A stretch of DNA of 8,907 bases from Oscillospiraceae bacterium (lineage in GTDB: Bacteria > Bacillota > Clostridia > Oscillospirales > Oscillospiraceae), in the NCBI GenBank assembly GCA_029009035.1, contig JAQXJQ010000114.1:1-8907 (forward strand). Reading direction: 5' to 3'. The notes below the pieces were generated by a model. The model saw only the letters and a list, made by a program, of their open reading frames with translations. It had not been told where the DNA came from and ran no database searches. Both the position numbers and the translations under genes were made by a program. The first letter of the stretch is position 1. Every line of letters starts with the position of its first letter. Below are positions 1 to 6,546 of this stretch, in pieces.

Positions 1-1
1 G

Positions 2-244
2 ATCGGAGAGGCCACTGCCGGGAAGATGAAGACCGCCCGCCTGGTGGTGTGGAGCCAGCACGGCATCTACGGCGCCGGCCGGGATCTGGACGAGACCTTT
101 GGCCTCATCGAAACCGCTGAGAAGGCGGCTGAGATTTACATGAAAATTGCCCATCTGCCCCGGGTGAACACCATCACCGACGAGCAGCTGCACCTCATGG
201 AGCAACGCTTCGGCGTAAAGGGCAGAGAGGGATACCTGGACTGA
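2..244 (+). CDS. rhaD: Rhamnulose-1-phosphate aldolase, C-terminal fragment
   Basis: RhaD is a class II, zinc-dependent aldolase that splits L-rhamnulose 1-phosphate into dihydroxyacetone phosphate and L-lactaldehyde, the last step of cytoplasmic rhamnose catabolism. The frame is open from base 2, so the start lies outside the window; only about 80 C-terminal residues and the TGA stop are present. The stretch IGEATAGKM followed by HGIYGAG and LDETFGLIETAEK matches the end of E. coli RhaD (AIGQATAQEM, HGVFGSG, LDETFGLIDTAEK). The His of HG (codon 59-61) corresponds to the third zinc ligand, and the tail RFGV is also shared. An internal ATG at 26 is not the real start, because conserved RhaD sequence continues upstream of it. 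The gene is convergent with the transporter operon and is separated from it by a terminator. Kinase and isomerase genes may lie upstream, but they are not visible here. Confidence 0.93.
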   Translation: MGEATAGKMKTARLVVWSQHGIYGAGRDLDETFGLIETAEKAAEIYMKIAHLPRVNTITDEQLHLMEQRFGVKGREGYLD

Positions 245-255
245 TTTCCTTATAT

Positions 256-298
256 AAAAAGGAAGCTTAGGAGCTTTCGCTCCGAAGCTTCCATTTTT
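256..298. terminator. Bidirectional intrinsic terminator between convergent genes
   Basis: An inverted repeat at 261-292 has a 14-position stem with one A/G mismatch (269/284) and a TTTC tetraloop at 275-278. It is flanked by AAAAA (256-260) on the left and TTTTT (294-298) on the right, so it reads as a Rho-independent terminator on both strands. It ends rhaD on the + strand and the transporter operon (stop at 304-306) on the - strand. Confidence 0.93.
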
Positions 299-303
299 AG
301 TCC

Positions 304-1320
304 TTACTTGTTGATTGCAGCGGACACCGCCTGCAGAGCCTGAGCCATTTTGGCTTTACAGGCCAGATGGAGGGAGAACTTGTAGCTGTTGGAGGTGTAC
401 ACCAGGAACAGCAGTACGACTGCGCCGTCCAGAACGGTCTTCATGGAGCTGCCGCAGCCCAGCTTGACCAGACCGGAGGTGAGGCAGGCCTGGCAGAAGG
501 CGCCCACCATGGTGCCGATATTGCGGTCAGAGTAGGGGGCCAGAGCCTGGCCGATAAACATGGGAAGGAAGGCGCTCATCATATAAGAGGAGCTGGCCAG
601 ACCGGCCTCGGGGGCGACCATGCCGTTTCTGCACAGATAGAGCAGACCAGCACAGGCCATCATGGCGCCGGCGATGACATAGCAGATCACGGAGTTGATA
701 TTTTCGTTAACGCCTACCTCGACCGCGTTCTTCTGACCGGTCTTGAGGGAGTGGCAGTTGTAGCCGAATTTAGTAAAGTTGAGCAGGTAGATCAGAATAA
801 TCAGTACCACGCCCACCAGCAGCAGACTATACTTGGGCTGGCTCCAGATCAGCAGATCGAAACGGCCCAGGAAGCGGATGCCCTTACCCTTGTTGATGGT
901 GAAGCCAATGGCCTCAAATACCATGGCCACGCCCAGAGAGGAGACCATGGGGGGCAGCTTGAGAGTGATGTAGACGATGCCGGACACCAGGCCGCACAGC
1001 ATGCCCACCACCAGAACGCACACCAGCAGCATCACAGGGCCGAACTTGAAGTGGGCTGCCACATTACCGCCGGCGATGACGGAGAGCAGCAGCACGGAGC
1101 CTACGGAGAAGTCGAAACGCCCGGAGGTCAGGTTGTAGGACATTGCCAGAGCGATGAAGCCGGAGTAGATGGTGGTCCAGAGAATGGTTTTGAGATCTCC
1201 GCCTACGCCAAAGCCCTTTTCGCCGAACAGATTGGTGGCGGCGAAGAAAAGCAGATAGACGATCACCGCGGGAGCGATGGTAATCAGGGTGTTTTTGACA
1301 ACGTGTTTCAGCTTGTTCAT
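304..1320 (-). CDS. CUT2-type sugar ABC transporter permease, second subunit
   Basis: This is a membrane subunit of a RbsC-type importer (BPD_transp_2 family), 338 residues. Hydrophobic segments run throughout, for example about residues 11-30, 46-62, 74-88, 95-120, 164-181, 211-230 and 298-310. GRFDFSVG (67-74) corresponds to the GGIDLSVG motif of RbsC-like permeases, and the loop around 185-207 (FGYNCHS, then VGVNEN) corresponds to the cytoplasmic coupling loop. It lacks the GGxPLTGG motif that the partner permease has; FIGQALAPYSD stands in that area, so it looks like the more diverged half of a heteromeric channel. The ATG at 1320 is preceded by AGAGGTG with good spacing. It is the last gene of the operon, placed after the binding protein and a hairpin. 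Substrate is inferred from context as rhamnose or a rhamnoside. Confidence 0.88.
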   Translation of the reverse strand: MNKLKHVVKNTLITIAPAVIVYLLFFAATNLFGEKGFGVGGDLKTILWTTIYSGFIALAMSYNLTSGRFDFSVGSVLLLSVIAGGNVAAHFKFGPVMLLVCVLVVGMLCGLVSGIVYITLKLPPMVSSLGVAMVFEAIGFTINKGKGIRFLGRFDLLIWSQPKYSLLLVGVVLIILIYLLNFTKFGYNCHSLKTGQKNAVEVGVNENINSVICYVIAGAMMACAGLLYLCRNGMVAPEAGLASSSYMMSAFLPMFIGQALAPYSDRNIGTMVGAFCQACLTSGLVKLGCGSSMKTVLDGAVVLLFLVYTSNSYKFSLHLACKAKMAQALQAVSAAINK

Positions 1321-1338
1321 AACGCACCTCTTTTTTCA

Positions 1339-1372
1339 GGGTAGGGGCGGGCGGTGTTGTCCGCCCCTACCC
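1339..1372. repeat. Palindromic intergenic hairpin (REP-like) inside the transporter operon
   Basis: A perfect 12-bp inverted repeat (1339-1350 with 1361-1372, arms GGGTAGGGGCGG and CCGCCCCTACCC) encloses a 10-nt loop. Read in the operon's direction (- strand) it is followed by CTGAAAAAAG, not by a T-run, so it is not an intrinsic terminator. Similar GTAGGGGCGG-type palindromes are, to my recollection, scattered between genes in gut clostridia. Here it sits between the binding-protein stop and the ribosome site of the last permease, where a stable stem could protect the upstream mRNA 3' end. That role is inference. Confidence 0.75.
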
Positions 1373-1406
1373 CTTCGCAGGTTAAGTATGAGTGAATGTG
1401 CTTGAA

Positions 1407-2642
1407 TTAGTGATGACGGGCCAGGATCTCATCCATGGTGGTGGCGGAGTACAGAGCGGAGAAGTCCTCCTGAGTCACATCGGGGTTGAAGTCAGCCAGC
1501 AGGGAGCGGATGTCCTCAGCGGTGATGGCCCAGCCGTTGTCGCCGCCCTGGATAGAGGAGTAGAAGCCGGCCTGCTCCACATTGGTGACCTTCCACCAGC
1601 CGCAGTTGACCATGGCGGCCTTGCCGTTGGGTCGGACCACGTCGGCGTGGCCGGTGACAGCGTTCAGAATGACGGGGATGGCGGAGCCGAAGCAGTCGAT
1701 GATCTCGGTGGCGGTGCCAACATAGAAGCCGGCGCCGAACATACCGATGGCGGCATCAGACATGGTCTCACCGGCAGCAGCGACCTTGATCTGGCCGAAC
1801 TTGCCGGCCTCCTGCATGGGCTGGATCCACATCAGAGCGGTGAGAGTGGAGAAGATACCGTCCACACCTTCCATGCTCAGAGCGGTGGTCTGGCCGGACT
1901 CAAAGGAGCCGTCGGTGCCGGGGAAGCCGGGAACCTCATAAACCAGCTCGATGTCATAGCCCTTGGCCTTGTAGTCGTCGATGGCCTTCATAGCGCCCTC
2001 CCAACGGTCGATGAACAGCTGAACGCCGAAGTTCTTGCCGCCGGAAACGCCCACGATCTTGTGGCAGCCGGCCTCAACCAGCATCTCAATGCAGCCGTAG
2101 CCGTACTGATAGTCGGCGTTGCCCACATAGAAGGAGCCCAGGTAGTAGGGGTTGCTCATCATCTCGTCGTTGCCGCTGATGGCGGGGTTGGCGCCCTGGC
2201 CGAAGTAGTACATACCCTTCTCGGCGCACTTCAGCAGAGCCTGCTCGTTGGACACATTGTAGTAGCCGTACACGGCGTCGCAGCCGGCGGCAGCGCAGGC
2301 GTCGATGAAGTCCAGCTCGCCCTCGGCGGTGTTCAGGGCCTCGGAAGCCATGATCTCAATGTTGTAGTACTTGCTGAGGTAATCGAAGTACTCCTCCAGC
2401 TTGAGCCACTGCTCGGCGGTGGGATCATAGTTGACGAAACCGATCTTCACGGTCTCGGCGGGGTAACGGCCGTCGGCGGAAAGAGCGGGGCCGTCGGTGC
2501 CGAGCTGGGTGCTGGGCTCAGTGCCGGGCTGGGAGCTGCTGGGAGCGGGGGAGTTGCTGGGGGCGGGGGTGCTGCCGCCGCCGCAGGCGACCAGGCCAAA
2601 GGCCATCACCAGAGCGAGCAGCAAAGCGATGAACTTTTTCAT
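1407..2642 (-). CDS. Sugar ABC transporter solute-binding lipoprotein
   Basis: This extracytoplasmic substrate-binding subunit has 411 residues. Residues 1-20 are a lipoprotein signal: KK at the N-terminus, a hydrophobic core, then the lipobox LVAC with Cys20 as the lipid-anchored residue. A Gly/Ser/Pro/Thr-rich linker (21 to about 57) tethers the folded part. From about residue 65 (VKIGFVNYD) it resembles the periplasmic-binding-protein type 1 / LacI-like sugar-binding fold used by CUT2 importers. The binding region is rich in Tyr, Phe and Trp, as expected for sugar stacking. Seven cysteines besides Cys20 are present, which is many for an exported protein and fits an anaerobe. The start at 2642 is chosen because AAGGAGG precedes it and the signal peptide begins there; the frame extends to an ATG at 2705, but that would put 21 polar residues ahead of the signal. 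Rhamnose or a rhamnoside as ligand is inferred from neighbours. Confidence 0.9.
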   Translation of the reverse strand: MKKFIALLLALVMAFGLVACGGGSTPAPSNSPAPSSSQPGTEPSTQLGTDGPALSADGRYPAETVKIGFVNYDPTAEQWLKLEEYFDYLSKYYNIEIMASEALNTAEGELDFIDACAAAGCDAVYGYYNVSNEQALLKCAEKGMYYFGQGANPAISGNDEMMSNPYYLGSFYVGNADYQYGYGCIEMLVEAGCHKIVGVSGGKNFGVQLFIDRWEGAMKAIDDYKAKGYDIELVYEVPGFPGTDGSFESGQTTALSMEGVDGIFSTLTALMWIQPMQEAGKFGQIKVAAAGETMSDAAIGMFGAGFYVGTATEIIDCFGSAIPVILNAVTGHADVVRPNGKAAMVNCGWWKVTNVEQAGFYSSIQGGDNGWAITAEDIRSLLADFNPDVTQEDFSALYSATTMDEILARHH

Positions 2643-2650
2643 TGTTGTTT

Positions 2651-2657
2651 CCTCCTT
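2651..2657 (-). promoter_or_regulatory. Ribosome binding site of the solute-binding protein
   Basis: AAGGAGG on the - strand lies 8 nt upstream of the ATG at 2642. It is a full Shine-Dalgarno match and decides the start against the longer in-frame ATG at 2705, which overlaps the stop region of the preceding permease. Confidence 0.85.
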
Positions 2658-2679
2658 GTACTGTTGGTTGATCTTATGT

Positions 2680-2697
2680 AAACAGAGTCGTCTGTTT
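2680..2697. other. Small perfect hairpin in the permease / binding-protein gap
   Basis: AAACAGA and TCTGTTT form a perfect 7-bp stem around a 4-nt loop in the 65-nt gap between the first permease and the binding protein. No T-run follows it on the - strand (ACATAAG follows), so it is not a convincing terminator. It may be an mRNA processing or stabilising element, or chance. Confidence 0.35.
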
Positions 2698-2707
2698 CCA
2701 TACACGG

Positions 2708-3664
2708 TTAGCGGGGCAGGAGCTTGGTGCGGTAGGTCATGCTGGCCACATAGACCACGCCCAGGAACACGATGGCGCGGAAGATCTGGATCACGGCGGT
2801 GGACAGACCCAGGATGGTCAGGCCGGTGTTCAGGATGGTGATGGTGGCCGCGCCGATGAGGCCGGCGCTGATGCGGCTGCGGGGTCCGCCGGTGAGGGGC
2901 ATGCCGCCCAGAACCAGAGCGACCATCACATCGGTGCCCATGGAGCCTCCGGTGGAGGCGCCGGCGGTGCGGGTGCGCATCAGCAGCACGAAGGCGGCCA
3001 GAGCAACGCCCACGGCGGCCACGATGAAGGCCAGCAGCTTGACCCTGACGGGGTTCAGGCCGGTCTGGCGGAAGGTGACGGGGTTGCCGCCCAGCAGCTT
3101 GACCTCACGGCCCAGACGGGTGTAGTTGAACAGCACCACACACAGGCCGAAGTAGAGCACCAGCACCACCAGGTTCAGGATAGTCAGACCGTTGGGGGTG
3201 AGCTCGGGGAGCTTCCTGACGGCGTTGCTGAGGTAGATGGTGGTCTCCTTGCCCATGATCACCAGCACCAGAGCGCTGAGGATCGAGCCGAGAACAATGG
3301 TCACGATGAACAGGGGGACCTCCACATAAGATGCGAAGAGGGCCTTCAGGATATTCAGAAGCAGGGAAACGGCCAGGCAGGCCAGCAGCATCACCACAAC
3401 ATTGCCGGTGGCGATGCCGGCGTAGCAGCCCACCACGGTGGACATACACAGCGTGCCGCCCATGGACATATCAAAGCAGCCGGAACCGAACACGAACACC
3501 GAGCCGATGCTGACCAGAGCGGTGAGCATCACGGTGGAGAGCATACTCTGCAGGGTGGACAGCTTGATGAGCTTGCCCTTGGTGAGAATGGCGAAGATCA
3601 CCGCCACCAGCACCAGGCCGAGAATGGGGAAATAATCCTTCAGAATGTCTTTGAGTTTTTTCAT
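2708..3664 (-). CDS. CUT2-type sugar ABC transporter permease, first subunit
   Basis: This RbsC-like membrane subunit of the importer has 318 residues. The N-terminal segment 12-29 is hydrophobic, and further membrane segments lie at roughly 41-60, 71-104, 117-137, 160-179, 209-228, 247-260 and 268-310. Family motifs are clear: GCFDMSMGG (62-70), equivalent to GGIDLSVG of RbsC; the cytoplasmic loop LGREVKLLGGNP then TGLNP (184-205), which contacts the ATPase; and GGMPLTGG (253-260). It is the more canonical of the two permeases here. The ATG at 3664 has GGGAGGG about 7 nt upstream, and only 14 nt separate it from the ATPase stop, so the two are co-transcribed. The likely complex is two different permeases, one double-domain ATPase and one lipoprotein; the stoichiometry is inference. 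Confidence 0.92.
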   Translation of the reverse strand: MKKLKDILKDYFPILGLVLVAVIFAILTKGKLIKLSTLQSMLSTVMLTALVSIGSVFVFGSGCFDMSMGGTLCMSTVVGCYAGIATGNVVVMLLACLAVSLLLNILKALFASYVEVPLFIVTIVLGSILSALVLVIMGKETTIYLSNAVRKLPELTPNGLTILNLVVLVLYFGLCVVLFNYTRLGREVKLLGGNPVTFRQTGLNPVRVKLLAFIVAAVGVALAAFVLLMRTRTAGASTGGSMGTDVMVALVLGGMPLTGGPRSRISAGLIGAATITILNTGLTILGLSTAVIQIFRAIVFLGVVYVASMTYRTKLLPR

Positions 3665-3678
3665 TGTCGGTCCCTCCC

Positions 3679-5187
3679 TTAGATCATGCAGTCGATGATC
3701 TGGTGATCGGTGAGCTCGGGGCTGCGCATAAATTCGCCGGCCAGAGCACCGTCCTTCAGAATGAGCAGACGGTCCGACATGCCGATCAGCTCGGCCAGTT
3801 CCTCGGAGATCATGATGATGGTCTTTCCGGCAGCCTTCATGTCCTCAATAAGCTGATACATGGCGGCTTTCACGCCGTTGTCCACGCCGCGGGTGGGGCA
3901 GTCCAGAATGAGGATATCGCCGTCACGGCCGATCCACTTGCCGAAGACCACCTTCTGCTTGTTGCCGCCGGACAGGTACTGCACGTTCTGGTTGATGGAG
4001 GCGCACTTGATGGACAGGGATTTGACCTGCTTGTTGACATAGGCGTTCTCCGCGGCAGGGAGGATAAAGGGACCTTGATTGATCTTATCCAGGGCGGCGG
4101 AGGCGATGTTGTCCTTGATGGAGGCGGCCAGCACCAGCGCCTCCTTGTCACGGTCCTTGGACACGTAGCCCAGGCCCAGGCGCATGGCCTGACGGGCGTT
4201 GGTGATCTGCTCGCCGGAGGGGACGTGGGTCACGGTGCCGGTGAGGAGCTTTTCCTCGCCGAAGATGACCTTGCCCAGCTCGTGCATGCCGCAGTGGGAC
4301 AGTCCGCCGATGCCCAGGATCTCGCCCTTATGTACCTGCATGGAGAAGTTCATCAGCAGGCCGGAGCCGGAGGTGACGTCCTTTACATCCAGAACGATCT
4401 CGTTGCTGAGGGCGCAGTCCCAATCGTTGCGGTAGTACTTGGCGCCGATGTCGCGGCCCACCATATGTTTTTTAATGGTATCGGCGTCAAATTCCTCCCG
4501 GTCGAGGGAGGTGATGAGGTTGCCGTCGCGGAGCACCACCATGCGGTCGCAGATCTCCATCAGCTCCTCCAGATCGTGGGAGATGAAGATGACGCACTTG
4601 TCCGCGTCCCGCATCTGGCGCATGATGCCGTAGATGATGTCACGGCCACGCTGGGACAGGGCGGTGGTGGTCTCGTCTACCACCAGCACCTCCGGATCGG
4701 CAGCCATGACCCGGGCCAGCTCCACCAGCTTGCGGTCCTGGATGTTCAGCCGGTCAATGTACCAGCTGGCGTCGATGTCCGGGCAGCCGATGTCGTCCAG
4801 CGCCTTCTGAGCGGCTTTGATCATCTCTTTGCGGGAGATGACGCCTTTGCGGCGGAACTGTCCTTCCTTTCCGAGGAAGATGTTCTGGGCGATGGTGATG
4901 CCGGAGACATAGCCCTGCTCCTGCACGATCATGCCGATGCCCAGCTTGGAGCCCTCAAGCATGGTGGAGGGCTTGTGAGGCTTGCCCTGATAGAACATCT
5001 CACCGCTGGTGGCCGGCTGCATACCGGCGACGATGGAGGTAATAGTGGACTTTCCGGAACCGTTCTCGCCGATCAGACCGGTGATCTGTCCCCGATAAAA
5101 TTTCATGTCCACATGGTTCAAAGCAACCGTGGGGCCAAAGTTTTTGCACAGCTGCCTGGTCTCGATAATCAGCTTGTCTTCATTCAT
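3679..5187 (-). CDS. CUT2-type sugar ABC transporter ATPase with two nucleotide-binding domains
   Basis: This RbsA/MglA/XylG-like ATPase of 502 residues is the normal length for a fused double-domain CUT2 ATPase and would drive sugar import at the inner face of the membrane. Domain 1 (about 6-245) has Walker A GENGSGKST (40-48), Q-loop Gln89, Walker B with D171-E172, and H-loop His204, but its signature is degenerate (LNIQDRK, 147-153, in place of LSxGQ). Domain 2 (about 262-495) has no usable Walker A (GLSHCGMHE, 295-303, without the Lys), an intact signature LSGGN (405-409), and a Walker B where the usual Glu is Cys430 (LDCPTRGVD). Thus one composite ATP site is complete and the other has decayed in every motif. 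The ATG at 5187 has AGAGGT 9 nt upstream. It is the first gene of the operon, divergent from the AraC gene. Confidence 0.95.
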   Translation of the reverse strand: MNEDKLIIETRQLCKNFGPTVALNHVDMKFYRGQITGLIGENGSGKSTITSIVAGMQPATSGEMFYQGKPHKPSTMLEGSKLGIGMIVQEQGYVSGITIAQNIFLGKEGQFRRKGVISRKEMIKAAQKALDDIGCPDIDASWYIDRLNIQDRKLVELARVMAADPEVLVVDETTTALSQRGRDIIYGIMRQMRDADKCVIFISHDLEELMEICDRMVVLRDGNLITSLDREEFDADTIKKHMVGRDIGAKYYRNDWDCALSNEIVLDVKDVTSGSGLLMNFSMQVHKGEILGIGGLSHCGMHELGKVIFGEEKLLTGTVTHVPSGEQITNARQAMRLGLGYVSKDRDKEALVLAASIKDNIASAALDKINQGPFILPAAENAYVNKQVKSLSIKCASINQNVQYLSGGNKQKVVFGKWIGRDGDILILDCPTRGVDNGVKAAMYQLIEDMKAAGKTIIMISEELAELIGMSDRLLILKDGALAGEFMRSPELTDHQIIDCMI

Positions 5188-5288
5188 GGCTGCGGCACCT
5201 CTTTTTTAGCACATTTTCCGATTTTGCGCGATTCCTCACATTTAGATATATCAAATATAACAAAAAACTTCGTGCGCGTATACAGCCT

Positions 5289-5317
5289 ATTATATCCAGT
5301 ATCCGACTTTTTTTGCC
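5289..5317 (-). promoter_or_regulatory. Candidate promoter of the transporter operon, weak -35
   Basis: The - strand carries a perfect TATAAT at 5294-5289, about 102 nt upstream of the ATPase start. At a 17-nt spacing the -35 position reads GGCAAA (5317-5312), a poor match to TTGACA. A good -10 with a bad -35 is typical of promoters that need an activator, and the divergent AraC protein is the obvious candidate. The start point would be near 5282, giving a leader of about 95 nt. Not tested. Confidence 0.5.
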
Positions 5318-5333
5318 GCCTGTATTGACAGCC
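5318..5333. promoter_or_regulatory. Possible operator: inverted repeat over the regulator's -35
   Basis: GCCTGT-N4-ACAGCC is an inverted repeat with one mismatched pair, lying over the -35 of the regulator promoter and just upstream of the poor -35 of the transporter promoter. ATGACCA (5334-5340) and ATGATTA (5344-5350) form a loose direct repeat with 10-bp spacing next to it, the geometry AraC-family proteins often use. Both are weak patterns in a short region and could be chance. Confidence 0.25.
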
Positions 5334-5353
5334 ATGACCAACTATGATTATAT
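5325..5353 (+). promoter_or_regulatory. Promoter of the AraC regulator / rhamnosidase unit
   Basis: A consensus TTGACA (5325-5330), a 17-nt spacer, and TTATAT (5348-5353) with an upstream TG (5345-5346) make a strong extended -10 sigma-A promoter. The start point is expected near 5360, about 26 nt ahead of the AraC ATG, leaving room for the AGGGGGTGG ribosome site (5373-5381). It points away from the transporter promoter, and the two -35 positions lie about 7 bp apart. Confidence 0.72.
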
Positions 5354-5385
5354 TGAAATGAAAAGTTATAACAGGGGGTGGGCGA

Positions 5386-6546
5386 ATGAAGGAGAAATAT
5401 TACACAACTGTCGGGAATGTATATGACTATATTAAGGAAAAGTGCCAAAATTATGGGGGCGCAGTCTCCTTCCCCCAGACGCTGGAGGATTTGAGGGCTG
5501 CCGGCCGGCTGAGTACCCGTCCGCCTGCGTTTCCGACTTTTCATTCTGAAGCAGACGCCGGGGAGCTGTGGGAGTTCATTCGCGGGCTCCCGGTGAGCGC
5601 CGACGCCATCCTTCCCCAGGCCCGTACTTATATGTCCAATCCCGTGATCGAGGAGTGCGTTCTCTTTCCCGAAGAGAAGGATGTTTTTACCATTCTCAAT
5701 ATGCCCTATATGGTGGACGTCCTCCATTCCCACGATTTTTTTGAGATCACCTATGTGCTGGAGGGCAGCTGCACCTTCCTCTTTGAGGGGGAGAGCGCCA
5801 CGTTGAACAGGGGGGATCTGTGCATCGTATCTCCCGGGTCCGGCCACAGCCTGCCGCTGCTGCCGGGATGTATTTCCGTGGCTGTTGAGGTGCGTAAAAG
5901 TACCTTTAACCGGATGTTTGGAGACCTTTTGACCAAAAAGGACCTGCTGAGCCTTTTCTTCCGCAACAGCCTTTACGAGCACCGATCCGCCAACTACATT
6001 CTGCTGAAGACAGGCAACGATCCCATGGTGCTGGAGGCGCTCCGGCAGCTGGTCTATGAGTCCAATCTGGAGGACGATAACGCCAATACCTGCGCGGTGT
6101 GTCTGTTGAACCTGTTCCTGGCCCGGGCGCTGCGGGCGGCCAAGTCGGAGGTCACCCTGCACCACTATGACGGCTACTCCGAGCAGGATTTCAATTTTAC
6201 CCTGGTCCTGCAGCACATTCAGAAGAATTACCGGACGGTCACGCTGTCTTCTCTGGCTGAGGCCTTCCATTTCAGCGAGACCTATCTGAGCAAGCTGATC
6301 CGCAGGCAGATGAACCAGAACTTCACCGAGCTTTTGCGCACGCTGAAAATGGATCACGCCATGGAGTATCTGATGAACACCTCCATGAAAATCAGCGAGA
6401 TCGCTGAGACGGTGGGCTATGACTCGGTAGACCACTTTTCCCGCACCTTCCGAAAGGTTTACGGCATGTCGCCCCAGGAATACCGGAAGAAGGAACGGGA
6501 AACGAAATCGACAGAGGATGGGGAAGAAGCGTGGATCAGAGTTTGA
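5386..6546 (+). CDS. AraC-family transcriptional regulator, probably of rhamnose(ide) use
   Basis: This DNA-binding regulator has 386 residues, longer than the roughly 280-300 of RhaS/RhaR because of an N-terminal extension of about 105 residues of unknown role. A cupin-type ligand domain follows (about 108-160): HSHDFFE (114-120), LEGSCTF, then RGDLCIVSPGSGH (142-154). The C-terminal AraC domain (about 268-368) has two helix-turn-helix units, TLSSLAEAFHFSETYLSKLIRR (286-307, first) and ISEIAETVGYDSVDHFSR (336-353, second), ending with the classic MSPQEYR. The start has AGGGGGTGG 4 nt upstream. Its last 16 nt overlap the rhamnosidase gene, and the C-terminal tail after residue 369 is coded over that gene's ribosome site. 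It most likely responds to rhamnose and activates the divergent transporter and its own unit; that is inference from position. Confidence 0.93.
   Translation: MKEKYYTTVGNVYDYIKEKCQNYGGAVSFPQTLEDLRAAGRLSTRPPAFPTFHSEADAGELWEFIRGLPVSADAILPQARTYMSNPVIEECVLFPEEKDVFTILNMPYMVDVLHSHDFFEITYVLEGSCTFLFEGESATLNRGDLCIVSPGSGHSLPLLPGCISVAVEVRKSTFNRMFGDLLTKKDLLSLFFRNSLYEHRSANYILLKTGNDPMVLEALRQLVYESNLEDDNANTCAVCLLNLFLARALRAAKSEVTLHHYDGYSEQDFNFTLVLQHIQKNYRTVTLSSLAEAFHFSETYLSKLIRRQMNQNFTELLRTLKMDHAMEYLMNTSMKISEIAETVGYDSVDHFSRTFRKVYGMSPQEYRKKERETKSTEDGEEAWIRV
6513..6524 (+). promoter_or_regulatory. Ribosome binding site for the GTG-start rhamnosidase, inside the regulator gene
   Basis: The purine-rich AGAGGATGGGGA lies 6 nt ahead of the GTG at 6531 and inside the last codons of the AraC gene. 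It supports GTG as the start, since no ATG occurs in this frame near the regulator's end, and suggests translational coupling of the two genes. Confidence 0.6.

Noticed and set aside
1..11. The first bases resemble the start of an Illumina adapter (GATCGGAAGAG).
   Set aside because: The match breaks after 7 bases, and the sequence reads in frame as conserved RhaD residues (IGEATA).
1339..1372. Hairpin considered as a terminator after the binding-protein gene.
   Set aside because: No T-run follows it on the - strand; an A-run does. The T-run on the + strand precedes the stem, and no + strand gene ends there.
5241..5256. GATATATC palindrome and nearby AT-rich sequence in the transporter leader as an operator or second promoter.
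   Set aside because: The symmetry breaks just outside 8 bp, and no -35 fits at 16-18 nt; AT-rich leaders produce such patterns by chance.
3664..5328. Very long open frame (over 550 codons) opposite the ATPase gene.
   Set aside because: Its protein is dominated by His, Asp, Gln, Val and Gly runs typical of the complement of GC-rich codons; the - strand holds full ABC motifs. The same holds for frames opposite both permeases and the binding protein (367-1344, 1392-2681).
5290..6435. Open frame opposite the AraC gene.
   Set aside because: It covers both promoters and has no recognisable domain, while the + strand encodes a complete AraC protein with two helix-turn-helix units.
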